NCBI RefSeq assembly: GCF_004335995.1
Contig: NZ_PSZP01000004.1
Location: 1-53,391 of the forward strand
Origin: Mycoplasma todarodis
GTDB taxonomy: Bacteria > Bacillota_I > Bacilli_A > Mycoplasmatales > Metamycoplasmataceae
Direction: 5' to 3'
DNA length: 53,391 bases
The position numbers were made by a program, and so were the translations under genes. Below, in pieces: positions 41,653-52,018 of this stretch; the stretch's first letter is position 1, and each line of letters starts with the position of its first letter. The notes under the pieces are model-generated. The model ran no database searches. It saw nothing but the letters and a program-made list of their open reading frames with translations, and was not told the DNA's origin.

Positions 41653-43367
41653 TATTGCACCTCCTTTTTATCTTTCACATCTGAAGGTTGATTTTTATTC
41701 TTTTTTTCTTTTGGTTTCTTAGGTTGTTTTTTGTGTTTGTCTACTCAATCTTTAACACGATCTGTTAATGCAGATTCAATTTCTTTAATTTCTCTTGATT
41801 TTTCTACATCAACTTTTGTAAATGCTTCTGGATTATTTCTTTCTAACTTATTTTTTCTATATGAATAGATAGCTGGCCCTGCGATTAAGAAAGGGATTGC
41901 TAACAAGAATAATGAAAGTAAATTCATACCCCAGTCAATAGCAACAGTATTTGTCAATGTTTGTCTAAAAATATTAACCGAATAAGTGAAAGGAACAATA
42001 GGGTGTAATACTTTAAAGAATCCCTTTTGAGTATATGTTGGGAATAATCCGCCTGATGCGGTTACTTGGAATACAAAGAAGAAAGTAACGAGTATAATAC
42101 CTGTTATTTTTGTAGGAACCATACATCTTATCGAGAATACCATGGTAGAAAATATCATTGCCACTAAATAACCAGTTATGAAGAATAGCGGTATGCCAGA
42201 TCCTAATGAATGGAATCCAATACCAACTAAAGCTCCCAGCAAAATAGTTTCTTGCATTATATTTGCTATTCATATTAAAGATAGTTTAGCGAAGAAGTTT
42301 TTCACTTTTGAAGTTCCACGTTCATGAACTTTTGGTGTGACCATTAAAGTTGTTGATAACGCACCAATTCAAAGACCAACACATATGAATAATGGAGCTA
42401 AACCAAATCCATACTGTTCTATTTCACCTTTACCCTCAAAGTCATTCACAATAACCCTTGGATCAAATGGTTCGAAATGTTGAGACAGAACACCCTTTAC
42501 AATATCAACTGCGCTTACAACGTCATTTTTAACGCTTTGGGGAGTTTTGTTTAATAATTTTGCATATTCTTCAACAGTTTTATTTGTAACTGCATCTATC
42601 ATTGTTTTGTCAGCTGGTTCTTTTGAAGTTAAAGCCGCTTTTATTATTTTCATTATCGATTCACTACCAAGGATTTTGTTATTTGAACCAAATCCTAAAA
42701 CGAAATTCTTTTTATGATTAAAATAAAGTTTAAAAGGAGCTGTAAAATGTTTTGTCGCATTATTTAATGAATCCGCAACTAATGCAGCTGTAGTACCTTT
42801 CGCAACTGGGGTTGGAGAAGTATTTTTTGGCAATCATTTAATTAATGTTTTTGCTATTGTTGAACCAGGTATATTGTGAAAATCATTCAAAGTATAAGCA
42901 AATATACTACCAATATATTCAGTTAAGTTATAAACCTTACTTTTATCGATATTCCCTTGTGCATCTTTTTTATAAATAGGTTGCATAACTATCGAGAGGT
43001 TATGTTTACTTAACTCTTCTTTAAATTCATCATTTTGAGAATATAAATCATTTGCAGCAACTGTTGTTTTCTTGAAATTAATAGTTTTAGATGTTTTATT
43101 CAAGTGGTCAACCTTTTTCATTAAAGATTTATAAACTTCATCATTTTGTTTCATCTTATCAGATGCAATAATAGCCATATCACTTGACTTAGTATTTGTT
43201 ATAGGATCTCACATTGCGAAAATATAAATAAAACCATATAGAAAAGGAACTACAAGAACCCCTAAGAATTTAAGCATCTTTAGTCTATGTCCACCAAAGT
43301 TTGTCTTAAATTCCAATCTAAATATACGGAAAAATTCTTTAACATTCTCCTTGAAACGTTTTCACAT
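41652..43367 (-). CDS. YhgE/Pip or ABC-2-like membrane protein A
   Basis: 571 residues, also starting M-W (ATG TGA). TM1 near residue 30 (KFLGVLVVPFLYGFIYIFAM), an ectodomain of about 270 residues, then TM spans with the ABC-2 core (IILVTFFFVFQVTASGGLFP) and LHPIVPFTYSVNIFRQ, followed by a basic cytoplasmic tail. Same layout as the next gene, so a tandem duplicate or heterodimer; the TAATG junction points to equal expression. No ATPase is in this operon, though one lies just downstream. The SD is AAAAGGAG. Confidence 0.8.
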
Positions 43368-43431
43368 GATAACTCCTTTTAGTTTTTGTATTAAATACAT
43401 TTTAACATTATTTTAAATAAAAAAATATAAA

Positions 43432-43453
43432 TTAGTTAACTTTTGTTATCTAA
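43432..43453 (-). promoter_or_regulatory. Inverted repeat upstream of the YhgE-like pair
   Basis: TTAGTTAAC-TTTT-GTTATCTAA: 9-bp arms with one central mismatch, about 65 bp before the start codon and just upstream of A+T-rich -10 candidates (TAAAAT). Not followed by a T-run, so more like an operator than a terminator. Confidence 0.35.
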
Positions 43454-43468
43454 TTTTATTCTGAAACT

Positions 43469-43490
43469 AAAAAAAGGCTTAAATACCTTT
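43469..43490 (-). terminator. Weak terminator downstream of the 5S-like sequence
   Basis: AAAGG / CCTTT arms with an 8-nt loop and a 7-T minus-strand run. Confidence 0.4.
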
Positions 43491-43561
43491 ATTTTTACTT
43501 AAAAGATACTATATAAAAAATCTTCTTTCTTTTTGCCGAAATCCAAAAATGGCGTAAAAAA

Positions 43562-43671
43562 AAGCGACTTTCTATTTTCACCTTACGGCTATCGTCGACG
43601 TTAACGGGCTTAACTGCTGAGTTCGGAATGGATTCAGGTGCGATACATAAATATTTAAGGTTTTTTCACTT
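43562..43671 (-). rRNA. 5S rRNA-like sequence with aberrant 5' arm
   Basis: Read on the minus strand, positions 43640-43562 contain the conserved 5S core: CACCTG, CCGAACTCAGCAGTTAAG, then a helix IV-like GCC-GTAA-GGT and GTGAAAATAG. The 3' end TCGCTT can pair with AAGTGA at 43666-43671 to form six pairs of helix I, and eight Ts follow the 3' end. But the 31 bases before CACCTG are nearly pure A+T, helix II is poor (CCTTAA with TTAACG, one mismatch), and the spacing to loop B is about 14 nt instead of 3-4. It may be a diverged 5S gene or a pseudogene whose 5' third was replaced. It begins 4 bp after the stop codon of the DMT transporter gene. Confidence 0.55.
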
Positions 43672-43674
43672 TTT

Positions 43675-44793
43675 TTATTTTTTATTTTTCTTATCCTTTT
43701 TGGAAGATTTTTTTAAAAGTTCCTTTAGAGGTATAACTTCTTGTTTCCCATGGAACACAAGCACCAACATAAGGCCTATTGATAGTGGGAGCAATAAGAA
43801 TCATAAGTACCATGCTAACAATGACTCGGTAAATGTCACACCAGGAACACCAGGTAAGAATTGCATTACCAAGGCAAATACAGAAGGAATAATAAAGTTA
43901 TTCGTATCAATAATAGCAGTTAATTTTTGACCAATCATTTCAATAGCTGATGTATGCATTATTCTTAATAACAACACATTAAATCCTGCCGCAAATAGTA
44001 CTACTCATACAATTCATGCTTGTTTTTCATAGAATAATCTACCTATTAAACCAGAATAAGTATTAAACATTGTTCCTGTAACTCCATAATTAATACCCAT
44101 TGAAATTGGAACAAACACAACTCACGTTGTAATTACAACAGTCATCGTTCTTATTGCAATAACCTCTTTTTGAGTAACATCAGGATTCCTATCCATAGCA
44201 AGTCTCAATAATAACCCTTCCATTGCTCAGAAAAATCCAGCAAGAAGTCCACAACACATACCAGCAATAACTCTATTATTTATTTCTCCACCACCTATAA
44301 CAACAGGAAGAACCACAAATAGAGCTCCAGATAAAATAGAAATTAACATACCAACTTTAGAGATTCAATTATCCTTTTCTTTAAAAATAATTTTATTTAA
44401 TCCTATGGCGAATATTGGATAAAATGCAGTTAAGATAACTCCATAGGAAGGTCCCGCCAATACAATTCCAACAATAAAGAATAAATTCCCCATAGCGGTA
44501 CCAAATATTCCCGACAATATAAAGAAGAAATTTTTCTTCTGAGACATTAACTTTAATGCTTTCATTATTATTTTAGGACCTAAATACACAACGATCATAA
44601 TAAGTGAAATCAACTCTTTTAAAGACATTACTCCAGCCGAATAAGCAATTCCATCATTATTAGAAATTGCTACCATAAATCCTGCGTAAAATAGCAGGGG
44701 TAAAAGCACAGCTTCAAAACCTTGTGAAAATACCACTCCACCCGCGGCAAGCATACCAATTTTTTTGTTTTGAGAGTCTGTTCTTTGTTTCAT
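43675..44793 (-). CDS. DMT/EamA-like transporter
   Basis: 372 residues, about 10 TM segments in two halves, each near 150 residues and containing EamA-like signatures (YSAGVMSLKELISLIMIVVY; FGTAMGNLFFIVGIVLAGP with YGVILTAFYPIFAI). Such carriers move small metabolites; substrate unknown. Short Lys/Ser-rich C-terminal tail. The ATG at 44793 lies 7 nt from TATAAT and has no SD; an ATG 24 nt upstream overlaps the -10 box and is rejected. Confidence 0.85.
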
Positions 44794-44800
44794 ATTGTGT

Positions 44801-44806
44801 ATTATA
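44801..44806 (-). promoter_or_regulatory. -10 box of the DMT transporter gene, leaderless layout
   Basis: TATAAT ends 7 nt before the ATG; no SD. Confidence 0.6.
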
Positions 44807-44862
44807 ACAAATAGCAAGCTTTTTCTTTATTCATTAGGAGAAAATAGCACATATTTAAAAAT

Positions 44863-44891
44863 AAAAAAATAATGGCTAAAACCATTATTTT
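44863..44891 (-). terminator. Terminator of yneF, containing its stop codon
   Basis: AAAATAATGG / CCATTATTTT, 10-bp arms with a 6-nt loop; the TAA stop at 44885-44887 is in the stem; minus-strand T-run follows. Confidence 0.8.
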
Positions 44892-45112
44892 GCAGCTTGC
44901 ATTGAACGCATAACTGATTTAATTTGTGCTTCAGATGGTTTTCTTCCCATTTGTAAGAACATAGCTCTAATCATTTTTTCGTTAATTGGAGGATTTTCTT
45001 TAAGTTGTTTCTCAAACATTTTTTTAGTAACGAAGAAACCAATCCCACCTCCAACTAACATTCCGATGATGAATAATCCGATAATTAAACCGATTGCTAA
45101 ACCTAATGACAT
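44885..45112 (-). CDS. YneF family protein
   Basis: 75 residues. One N-terminal TM (GLAIGLIIGLFIIGMLVGGG), then KKMFEKQLKENPPINEKMIRAMFLQMGRKPSEAQI, the hallmark of the YneF (UPF0154) family, which is nearly universal in Firmicutes and mollicutes. Function unknown. SD AAGGAG 6 nt before the ATG and a TGTATAAT promoter about 40 nt upstream. Confidence 0.93.
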   Translation of the reverse strand: MSLGLAIGLIIGLFIIGMLVGGGIGFFVTKKMFEKQLKENPPINEKMIRAMFLQMGRKPSEAQIKSVMRSMQAAK

Positions 45113-45153
45113 ATTATCTCCTTGTTTATTTCGTTTATACGATTGATAATAAT

Positions 45154-45159
45154 ATTATA
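45154..45159 (-). promoter_or_regulatory. Extended -10 promoter of yneF
   Basis: TATAAT preceded by TTG on the minus strand, directly after the T-run of the upstream terminator. Confidence 0.5.
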
Positions 45160-45160
45160 C

Positions 45161-45181
45161 AAAAAAAAGCGCTAACGCTTT
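45161..45181 (-). terminator. Terminator of the winged-helix/4-TM operon
   Basis: AAAGCG / CGCTTT arms, loop CTAA holding part of the TAG stop, and an 8-T minus-strand run. Confidence 0.75.
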
Positions 45182-45993
45182 CTTCTTATTAATTTTAATA
45201 TTATTAATACAACAATTGGTATTACTAGGATGATCAATATTGATATGATGAATAACCTTCTATACGCTTTATTCCTAATTGCTTTTATTTCTTCTATTTG
45301 TGATTCAGGAGCCAATTCTGATCCAAAGTATAAGTTCATATCATTGATACGTTTTTTTCTTTGGATTGCGAAGATAACATGTCCAATCGCAATTACCAAT
45401 AATGCAATCGACATTAATGTTGCAATCAATGAAGGATTCCCCATTCAATTTTTTATTCAAATGTCAAATTTAAATACTCATCAATTTACATCTTTTAATC
45501 ATCAAAGGATTATTGTTGAAAGTCCACCGTAAAATAACAAAGTGAATGTGATTCAGTTATGAGCAACTTGTTTCTTATGCATTCCAACATACATTTTCGA
45601 AATGAATGGAGGTGTTGATGTTAATCCAACTTGTATATCTTGACGATATCTAGTTACTGATTTTTTTAAGTTGAAAAATTCTAATGTTGAAATCGAAAAT
45701 CTATAAAGTGCTAGTATACCAGCTATTGAAGGTGCAATATATGTTAATGGTCCAAAATTTCATTTGAAAACCCCTAGTGTTATTATTATCGCCATTGCTA
45801 TTAGCATTGCTCCAGAAAGTATCATTGTAATTATTTGCCTAAACTTTTCTCATCTGATAACTCCATAAATTCCATTTGGAATTTTTCCAGCAGGATCAGC
45901 TACTATTTTTGAATGTTTTAATTCTGTTTTAGTAAATGTACTTGTATTTGTGAATGTAATTGTATCATTACTATTTATTGGTGTTAATTGCAT
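45172..45993 (-). CDS. 4-TM membrane protein, partner of the winged-helix protein
   Basis: 273 residues with several UGA-Trp. The N-terminal 50 residues are soluble, then come TM pairs at about 52-72 (IITMILSGAMLIAMAIIITL) with PLTYIAPSIAGILALYRFSI, a loop containing a WWLKDVNWWVFKFDIWIKNW Trp-rich stretch, and two more spans plus IISILIILVIPIVVLIIL at the end with a KLIRRKR tail. No family recognised. SD AAAGGAGG is inside the upstream gene, and the ATG shares a base with its stop (TAATG), so both are made together. Confidence 0.78.
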
Positions 45994-46646
45994 TAAATAC
46001 CTCCTTTCATAATATTTTCTAGTTTTTCTGTCGGTCTAAATACAAATCTCTTGCCTTGCTTATCTTTTATAAACAATTCTAACTTAGCAAGTCTTTCTAA
46101 TGAACTCCTGGCCGTTTCATAAGAACATGAAACATGTTTTATATAATCATCAATGGAATATGACTTTGTTCTTTCGTTGTAATTTTTTATAAAAGATTCA
46201 TCTTTTTTTGATAATTCCGGAATCATCCTTCTTAAGTCAACATCCTTTTCTTTAACGAAAAAGCTATCAATCTCTTTTATCAACCAGTTTGTTACCAATG
46301 TAAGATCATTACCTTCTTCTTCGAACTCTTTCAAGATGTATAACTTCTTATTTTGCGGAATACTAATAGGAGCTTCTTTATTGGAAACAATCAATTTCGC
46401 AATTTCTGTTATGTAGTCATAATCAATTGCTTCAATGTTTAATTTATGCGATATTTCTACGTTTTTAGCATATCTTTTCTTGATCAATTCGGGTGTTTCA
46501 ACCATCTTTGCATACATATCTTCAAATGAGATAATACTGGTGAATTGAGTTCTATAAGTTTTTACAAATGAAGAAATACTAGAGTCCATTTGCTCTAGTT
46601 TTTTTATTGGAACGTAAATATCATTAGTAAATTTCCCTTTTTCCAT
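45993..46646 (-). CDS. Winged-helix DNA-binding-like protein
   Basis: 217 residues. The last 60 (DYIKHVSCSYETARSSLERL, then KLELFIKDKQGKRFVFRP) look like a winged helix of the kind found at the C-terminus of Fic proteins, but no Fic motif HPFxxGNGR is present. The first 150 residues are helical and unassigned. Encoded with a 4-TM protein, which suggests membrane-linked sensing. TATAAT lies 6 nt before the ATG with no SD, and a direct-repeat array lies immediately upstream, suggesting autoregulation. Function inferred only. Confidence 0.72.
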   Translation of the reverse strand: MEKGKFTNDIYVPIKKLEQMDSSISSFVKTYRTQFTSIISFEDMYAKMVETPELIKKRYAKNVEISHKLNIEAIDYDYITEIAKLIVSNKEAPISIPQNKKLYILKEFEEEGNDLTLVTNWLIKEIDSFFVKEKDVDLRRMIPELSKKDESFIKNYNERTKSYSIDDYIKHVSCSYETARSSLERLAKLELFIKDKQGKRFVFRPTEKLENIMKGGI

Positions 46647-46652
46647 ATAAAT

Positions 46653-46658
46653 ATTATA
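46653..46658 (-). promoter_or_regulatory. -10 box of the winged-helix operon, leaderless layout
   Basis: TATAAT ends 6 nt before the ATG. The repeat array starts 9 bp upstream of it, covering the -35 zone. Confidence 0.6.
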
Positions 46659-46667
46659 CAGCAAAAA

Positions 46668-46729
46668 CTATTTTTTTACTAATTTACTACTATTTTTTTA
46701 CTAACTACTAATTTACTACTAATTTACTA
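46668..46729 (-). repeat. Direct-repeat array at the winged-helix promoter
   Basis: On the plus strand, CTATTTTTTTACTAA occurs at 46668-46682 and 46690-46704, and CTAATTTACTA occurs at 46679-46689, 46708-46718 and 46719-46729, all perfect copies. The last copy covers the stop of the MFS gene. Spacing and position suit multiple regulator sites. Confidence 0.7.
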
Positions 46730-48047
46730 CTTTATTTTCTGTAAAGTGAAATTCATATTGTTGGATTATTTTATAATATGAATTCATTTTCAATCTATTT
46801 GCAACATAAAAGATTATGGTTATGATACTTGTTAATATCGCCATCCCGAATATAATTGGCAACGCTACTCTTACAACATCGAGATTCGCAATTAATTCTC
46901 TACTAATAAGTTCACCTGTTCCTAATGAAAATGAACGCACCGAAAGGAATATACCTAAAACTAATGCGGGGTGTTTATGATCCAGATGTAATGTTGAACC
47001 AAATAAAGTCACTTGGAATACAACAGCACTAATAGAGATGATTGTCACGACAATCCCTCAAACAATAGCTGATTGAGTTTTAGTAATCGCTAGCACAAAC
47101 CCTACAATTGCACTTGCAACCATACTGATAAATGAAAATGCTTTAATTTTTAAAATAGAAAATACTTTAACTAAATATGTTCCTGTTACAATCGCAGCTA
47201 GAATCGAAAGTATAGTGATTCCAGCTAAAATACTTTCTCTTTGATTATAGTCCACCACACCCATTGCTTTCATTACCGCAGAGTTTGACATTAACATTGT
47301 CATAAAAGCCACCAAAGAAGCTGTAATTGATAATTTTCACACCATTGAATAACCTTTAGAAGTGTGCATAACCTCATCCGGCGCACCCAAATCTAAACCA
47401 ATGGTTTCTTTTCTTTCTTTTGTCATTGTGTAAATACCAACATATAAAACCTCAATGATTAAAGCTGAAAGTATTATTCACCTTAAACCTTGCATCGAAA
47501 TACCACCGTTTAAATGTGTTCCTTGTTTAATGATATTTGCCAAAGAAGAAGTTAATATCGGAACTGTAAACATAATAACCGAAGATCAGAAGACTTTCTT
47601 AATATCTCAATTCTCAGATCAATATTGTGAATTAAGACCAAAAGTAGCTCCAACCATACCTGCACCCATCATTGTTAAAACAATTGATCAAAAAGCAAAG
47701 TTTGATGCCACGAGCGTGATCGCTGATAATATAAAACCTATAGCTGAAATTTGAATTATTAATTTCCTAGATTTGAATTTAGCAGATAATATACCGAAAG
47801 GTATACGGACTGCTACTTGTGTAAATTGGTAAAGAGATATAACTATTGGTCATACTCAAGTCTTTGACATTACCCCCGTAACGGAATTAGAATTAACCTT
47901 AAATATTTGCATAGCTATTCAAAAGAAAAATAAAGATACATATATAAAAATGTTGTATCTTTTTAAGTTAGTTGTTTTAAATAGTAATGCAATCACAATA
48001 GAAAACACTAAAGCGAAAGTCATTATAGAAATAATTAATGTTGTCAT
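46719..48047 (-). CDS. MFS-like transporter
   Basis: 442 residues, about 12 TM segments. WPIVISLYQFTQVAVRIPFG followed by ILSAKFKSRKLIIQ resembles the MFS motif A loop, with GLDLGAPDEV in the central cytoplasmic loop. Substrate unknown; no efflux-specific motif recognised. TATAAT lies 10 nt before the ATG and no SD is visible. The winged-helix operon follows with its repeat array overlapping the stop. Confidence 0.82.
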
Positions 48048-48057
48048 ACTTGAAATA

Positions 48058-48063
48058 ATTATA
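48058..48063 (-). promoter_or_regulatory. -10 box of the MFS-like gene
   Basis: TATAAT ends 10 nt before the ATG, adjoining the T-run of the lepA terminator. Confidence 0.5.
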
Positions 48064-48064
48064 T

Positions 48065-48088
48065 AAAAAAATAGGTTATTAACCTATT
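48065..48088 (-). terminator. Terminator of lepA
   Basis: AATAGGTTA / TAACCTATT arms and a minus-strand T-run that runs into the next -10 box. Confidence 0.7.
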
Positions 48089-48096
48089 AATTAATA

Positions 48097-49890
48097 TTAT
48101 TTATCATTATCTGTTCTAAGCACTTGTAAGAAAGCTTCTTGTGGAACTTCTACAGAACCAAATTGTTTCGCTCTTTTCTTACCAGCTTTTTGTTTTTTAA
48201 GTAGTTTATCTCTACGTGTTCTATCTCCACCATATAGTTTTGCTGTAACATCTTTCCTATATGCTTTGATAGTTTCTCTAGCTATTACTTTTGCACCGAT
48301 TGCTGCTTGAACCGGAATTTCAAAGTTATGCTTAGGAATAACATCTTTAAGTCTTTTAGTTAAATCTCTACCTCTATAGTATGCGAAGTCTCTATGACAA
48401 ATGAATGAAAATGCATCAACTCTATCAGCATTTAACAAAATATCAACTTTAATTAAATCTGATTTTGCATAACCTACAAAATCATAATCAAAGGTTGCAT
48501 AACCTTTTGAAATTGATTTTAATTTATCGAAGAAATCAAAAATAATTTCAACCAATGGTAATTTATAAACCACTCTTCTACGCGTATCATCAATATATTG
48601 TAAATCAAGATATTCACCACGTTTATTTTGACATAACTCCATGATTCCACCAAGGTGTGCTTCAGGAGTTACAATTGTAGCTTTAATGAATGGTTCTTCA
48701 ATGTAATCAATAAATGAAGGATCAGGTAATTTTGTTGGGTTTGAAATAACTTCCATTTCTTTATCTGTTTTATAAACATGGAACTCAACAGAAGGAGCAG
48801 TCGCTATTAATGGAACATTAAATTCTCTTTCCAATCTTTCTTGTAGAACTTCCATATGTAGCATACCAAGGAAACCAACACGGAATCCATGTCCAAGAGC
48901 TAAAGAAGTTTCTGGTTCAAAAGTAATTGAAGAATCTGATAAAGATATCTTTTCAAGCGCTTCCTTAAGTTGTTCATAATCTTTTCCATCAATTGGGTAA
49001 AACCCTGTGAATACTACTGGATTAAGTTTTTTGTATCCTTGTAATGGAGATTCTGTTGGGTTTGATGTAAGTGTTATAGTGTCACCAACAGCAACATCTT
49101 TAGCATCTCTTATTGAAGCAGCGATTCAACCAACCTCCCCAGCTTCTAATGAATTCTTTTTAACTTCAGCAGGATTCTTTATTCCAAGTTCTGTAACATC
49201 AAAAGTATTTCCAGAAGTCATGAATTTAAAGTGATCACCTTTATTAATTTTTCCTTCAAAAATCCTAACTAAAAGAACAACTCCCCTATATGGATCAAAA
49301 TATGAATCGAAAACCAATGCTTTAAGTGGTTTAGAATCATCTGCATTTTTTGGAGCAGGCACAACTTTTATTATTTCTTCAAGTACTTTATCAACATTTT
49401 GACCTGTTTTGGCAGATATTTCAATTGCATCATCCGCAGGAATACCAATAACATCCTCAATTTGTTTTTTTACACCTTCTGGATCAGCTGAAGGTAAATC
49501 AACTTTATTTATAACAGGAATGATTTCTAAGTCATTATCCATGGCTAAGTAAACATTTGCTAAAGTTTGTGCTTCAATACCTTGGGTTGCATCTACTAAT
49601 AGGATTGCACCTTCACAAGCAGCTAAAGAACGTGATACCTCGTAAGTGAAGTCAACATGCCCTGGAGTATCTATTAAATGGAAAATATGATCCTTGTATT
49701 CTATTTGAGCTGCATTCAGCTTGATAGTAATACCTCTTTCTTGCTCTAAGTCCATAGTATCCATGTGTTGGGTATTTAAATCTCTTTTCTGGATTGTGTT
49801 GGTTTGTTCCAAAATTCTATCTGCTAATGTTGATTTTCCGTGGTCTATATGCGCAATAATTGCGAAGTTTCTTATATTTTTCTTATTCAT
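48097..49890 (-). CDS. lepA: Elongation factor 4 (LepA)
   Basis: 597 residues, the usual length. GTPase motifs: [14 protein letters not shown] (G1, residues 13 on), RGITIKLNA (G2 region), [16 protein letters not shown] (G3), [10 protein letters not shown] (G4) and ISAKTG (G5). The C-terminal LepA domain ([28 protein letters not shown]) separates it from EF-G. It acts on stalled or mistranslocated ribosomes. The ATG at 49890 is chosen because the longer reading would extend into the TATAAT box, 9 nt upstream. Confidence 0.96.
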
Positions 49891-49899
49891 AGTGTAAGT

Positions 49900-49905
49900 A
49901 TTATA
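49900..49905 (-). promoter_or_regulatory. -10 box of lepA
   Basis: TATAAT ends 9 nt before the ATG; near-leaderless, no SD. Confidence 0.55.
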
Positions 49906-49947
49906 AATTAAATAAACATATTTAACTAATATATTTAATATTTGCAT

Positions 49948-49974
49948 AAAAAAACAAGGTTAATAACCTCGTTC
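49948..49974 (-). terminator. Terminator of the SHOCT membrane gene
   Basis: AACAAGGTTA (49953-49962) with TAACCTCGTT (49964-49973), one G-U in the transcript, plus a minus-strand T-run. Confidence 0.65.
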
Positions 49975-51899
49975 TATAATTCTTTTTCTATTAAATTCTT
50001 TCTCATTTCAGCGTATTCTTTTTCGCTAATTATGTTACTTTCTTTTAAATCTTTTAATTTTTTTAATTTTTCTTCTAAAGTTGAATTATTTTGTTCGTTG
50101 GTAATTTTATTAGCTTCTGCTATTTTAGGTGTTTCAGCAGTTTCTAAACGGTATTCCTCATCTTTAAGTTCTTTATGTATTAGAATAAGAAGAACTAATC
50201 CAGCGATTTGAATAAATATACTTAAGATAGCTATAATTTTAATAGTTGAATATCTTGAGCCGTGAATACTTGGAACGAACCCTTCTCTTGATTCTAGCTT
50301 AAGAGCTTTAATTATTACTTTAATTGCAATAACTCATGAAACTACTACAACAACAAGTAATTCAATGATCATTAGCATTACCATAACGATTGAAATAACC
50401 ATTGAACCACCATCTGATGTAGTTACCCCAAATAATATTATTCATATTGGCATAAATATAGCAATACATAAAATCGCTACTCCACAGAATAATCCAGAAA
50501 TTTGTAGTCTGAAGATATGGTGTAGTTCTTTTTTATACTCTGAAATACCTCCAGTTATCAGCCCACCACTTTTTATTTCCTTACTTATTGATGTGTTACC
50601 ATAAGCGTCAACTCCCATTAAAATAACGAATACAAATTGACAAATCAATAGTAATGATACAAGCACTACTCCATATGTATAAATTGCAGAAATTGCACCG
50701 TAAGGTTCTGTAAGATCGACTGAATTACCTCATGACATTCCATCTCTTGCACTTCTTTTAACTCATTCTAAATCCACTTCCATAGCAAGGGATATATTGA
50801 TAATAAGCATTGGAATAATAATTATAAATAATGAAACCGTATATAATGTAACACCAAAAACACTTAATTTTGTTCTACTTATTTTCTTAAAGGATTTAAC
50901 TTGAATAATTCATGTGGTTAGTGTCATGATAAATGCAAGTGCAAATAACCCTGCTGAAGCAGCTATCATATTTGAATCATCGATAGTTTTATCAATCATA
51001 TACGAGTGACGTGAAAAAGTACTTTTCGTTGTAACTCAGTTTGATTCACCAAAAAGAATAATCGCTATCATTGTAATAACCATTGTGATTACAGATAATA
51101 TGAAAATTGTGTTTTTTGTTTTTTTAACCTTTGTTGATTTATTTGGTGTTGTTCTCACCTTTGTTGCTTCTGAGTTTTGAACTGTTTCCAACACTTTTCT
51201 TGGTTTCCCTTTAATTAAAGTTAACGTTGAAGTTAGTACTGCAAGTACACCAATAACTAAACCAAAACTTGCAAGTAACGAATCAATTACAAATGATTCT
51301 GTTGTTATGATCGAGTCATTCGAGAATGTTGAAATCATTCCATTTAAAGCTGATGGTTTTTTCTGAATGAAATCTGAGAAATCTTCTCAGTTATACCTTC
51401 AACCAAAACTACGCATCTTACCTTGTTGAACCATGAAATGTCTTGGATCAAGCATAATTTCAGATGGAATAAGAATTACGATAGACATACTTAGTAAGAA
51501 TCCTAAAACCGCTATAACTATTCCTAATATAGCTGAAATTGAGCGCATCTTCACTACGCATGTTATCGATAACGACATAAATACTAAAGCGAATATAGTT
51601 GAAATACACGCTAAGGCAAAGGTGACCACTTGCATCTCCGGATCTCCGATAGTATAGCTACTTGAAACTGTAAAGAAAGCTGTACCATTTTCAAATACAT
51701 CTCTTAAGTCTTGAGTAAAACTTGAATTTTGAAACCCTACATTAACAGCTCAGTTTTTAAAATTTTCAGTAGTTTGCGATGAAGTAGTGAACACTATAAT
51801 CGCAATCATAAATAACATTATAAATGTTAATATACCAAAAATCATTGTTGAGATTCTTAATCCCAAGAATGGTTTTGGTGCTTTTTTGACTGTTGTCAT
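49974..51899 (-). CDS. Large repeat-built membrane protein with C-terminal SHOCT domain
   Basis: 641 residues with many UGA-Trp. Roughly four similar blocks, each a TM span, an extracellular loop of 35-65 residues rich in Ser/Thr/Asn, and two TM spans (for example ALVFMSLSITCVVKMRSISA; SFGLVIGVLAVLTSTLTLI; ALAFIMTLTTWIIQVKSFKK). The C-terminus is a cytoplasmic coiled-coil SHOCT domain: LEEKLKKLKDLKESNIISEK then EYAEMRKNLIEKEL. SHOCT domains mediate oligomerisation in many unrelated proteins. No enzyme or transporter signature. SD AAGGAGAAA before the ATG. Isolated between lepA and fmt. Confidence 0.78.
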
Positions 51900-51986
51900 A
51901 TTTTTCTCCTTGAATTTTTATTTTTTATAATACTTTTTTAATGGTATCACAATTTTAAAATGTTGTATATACATTTCGAAAGATTT

Positions 51987-52018
51987 AAAAAAAATAAAAA
52001 GCTAAGTAGCTTTTTATT
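51987..52018 (-). terminator. Terminator of fmt
   Basis: AAAAAGC / GCTTTTT arms (extendable by TA) overlapping the stop, with a minus-strand T-run. Confidence 0.7.

Noticed and set aside
46668-46729. CRISPR-like or origin iteron reading of the repeats
   Set aside because: Units are only 11-15 bp, without regular spacers and with no cas genes, dnaA or DnaA boxes nearby; a promoter operator fits better.
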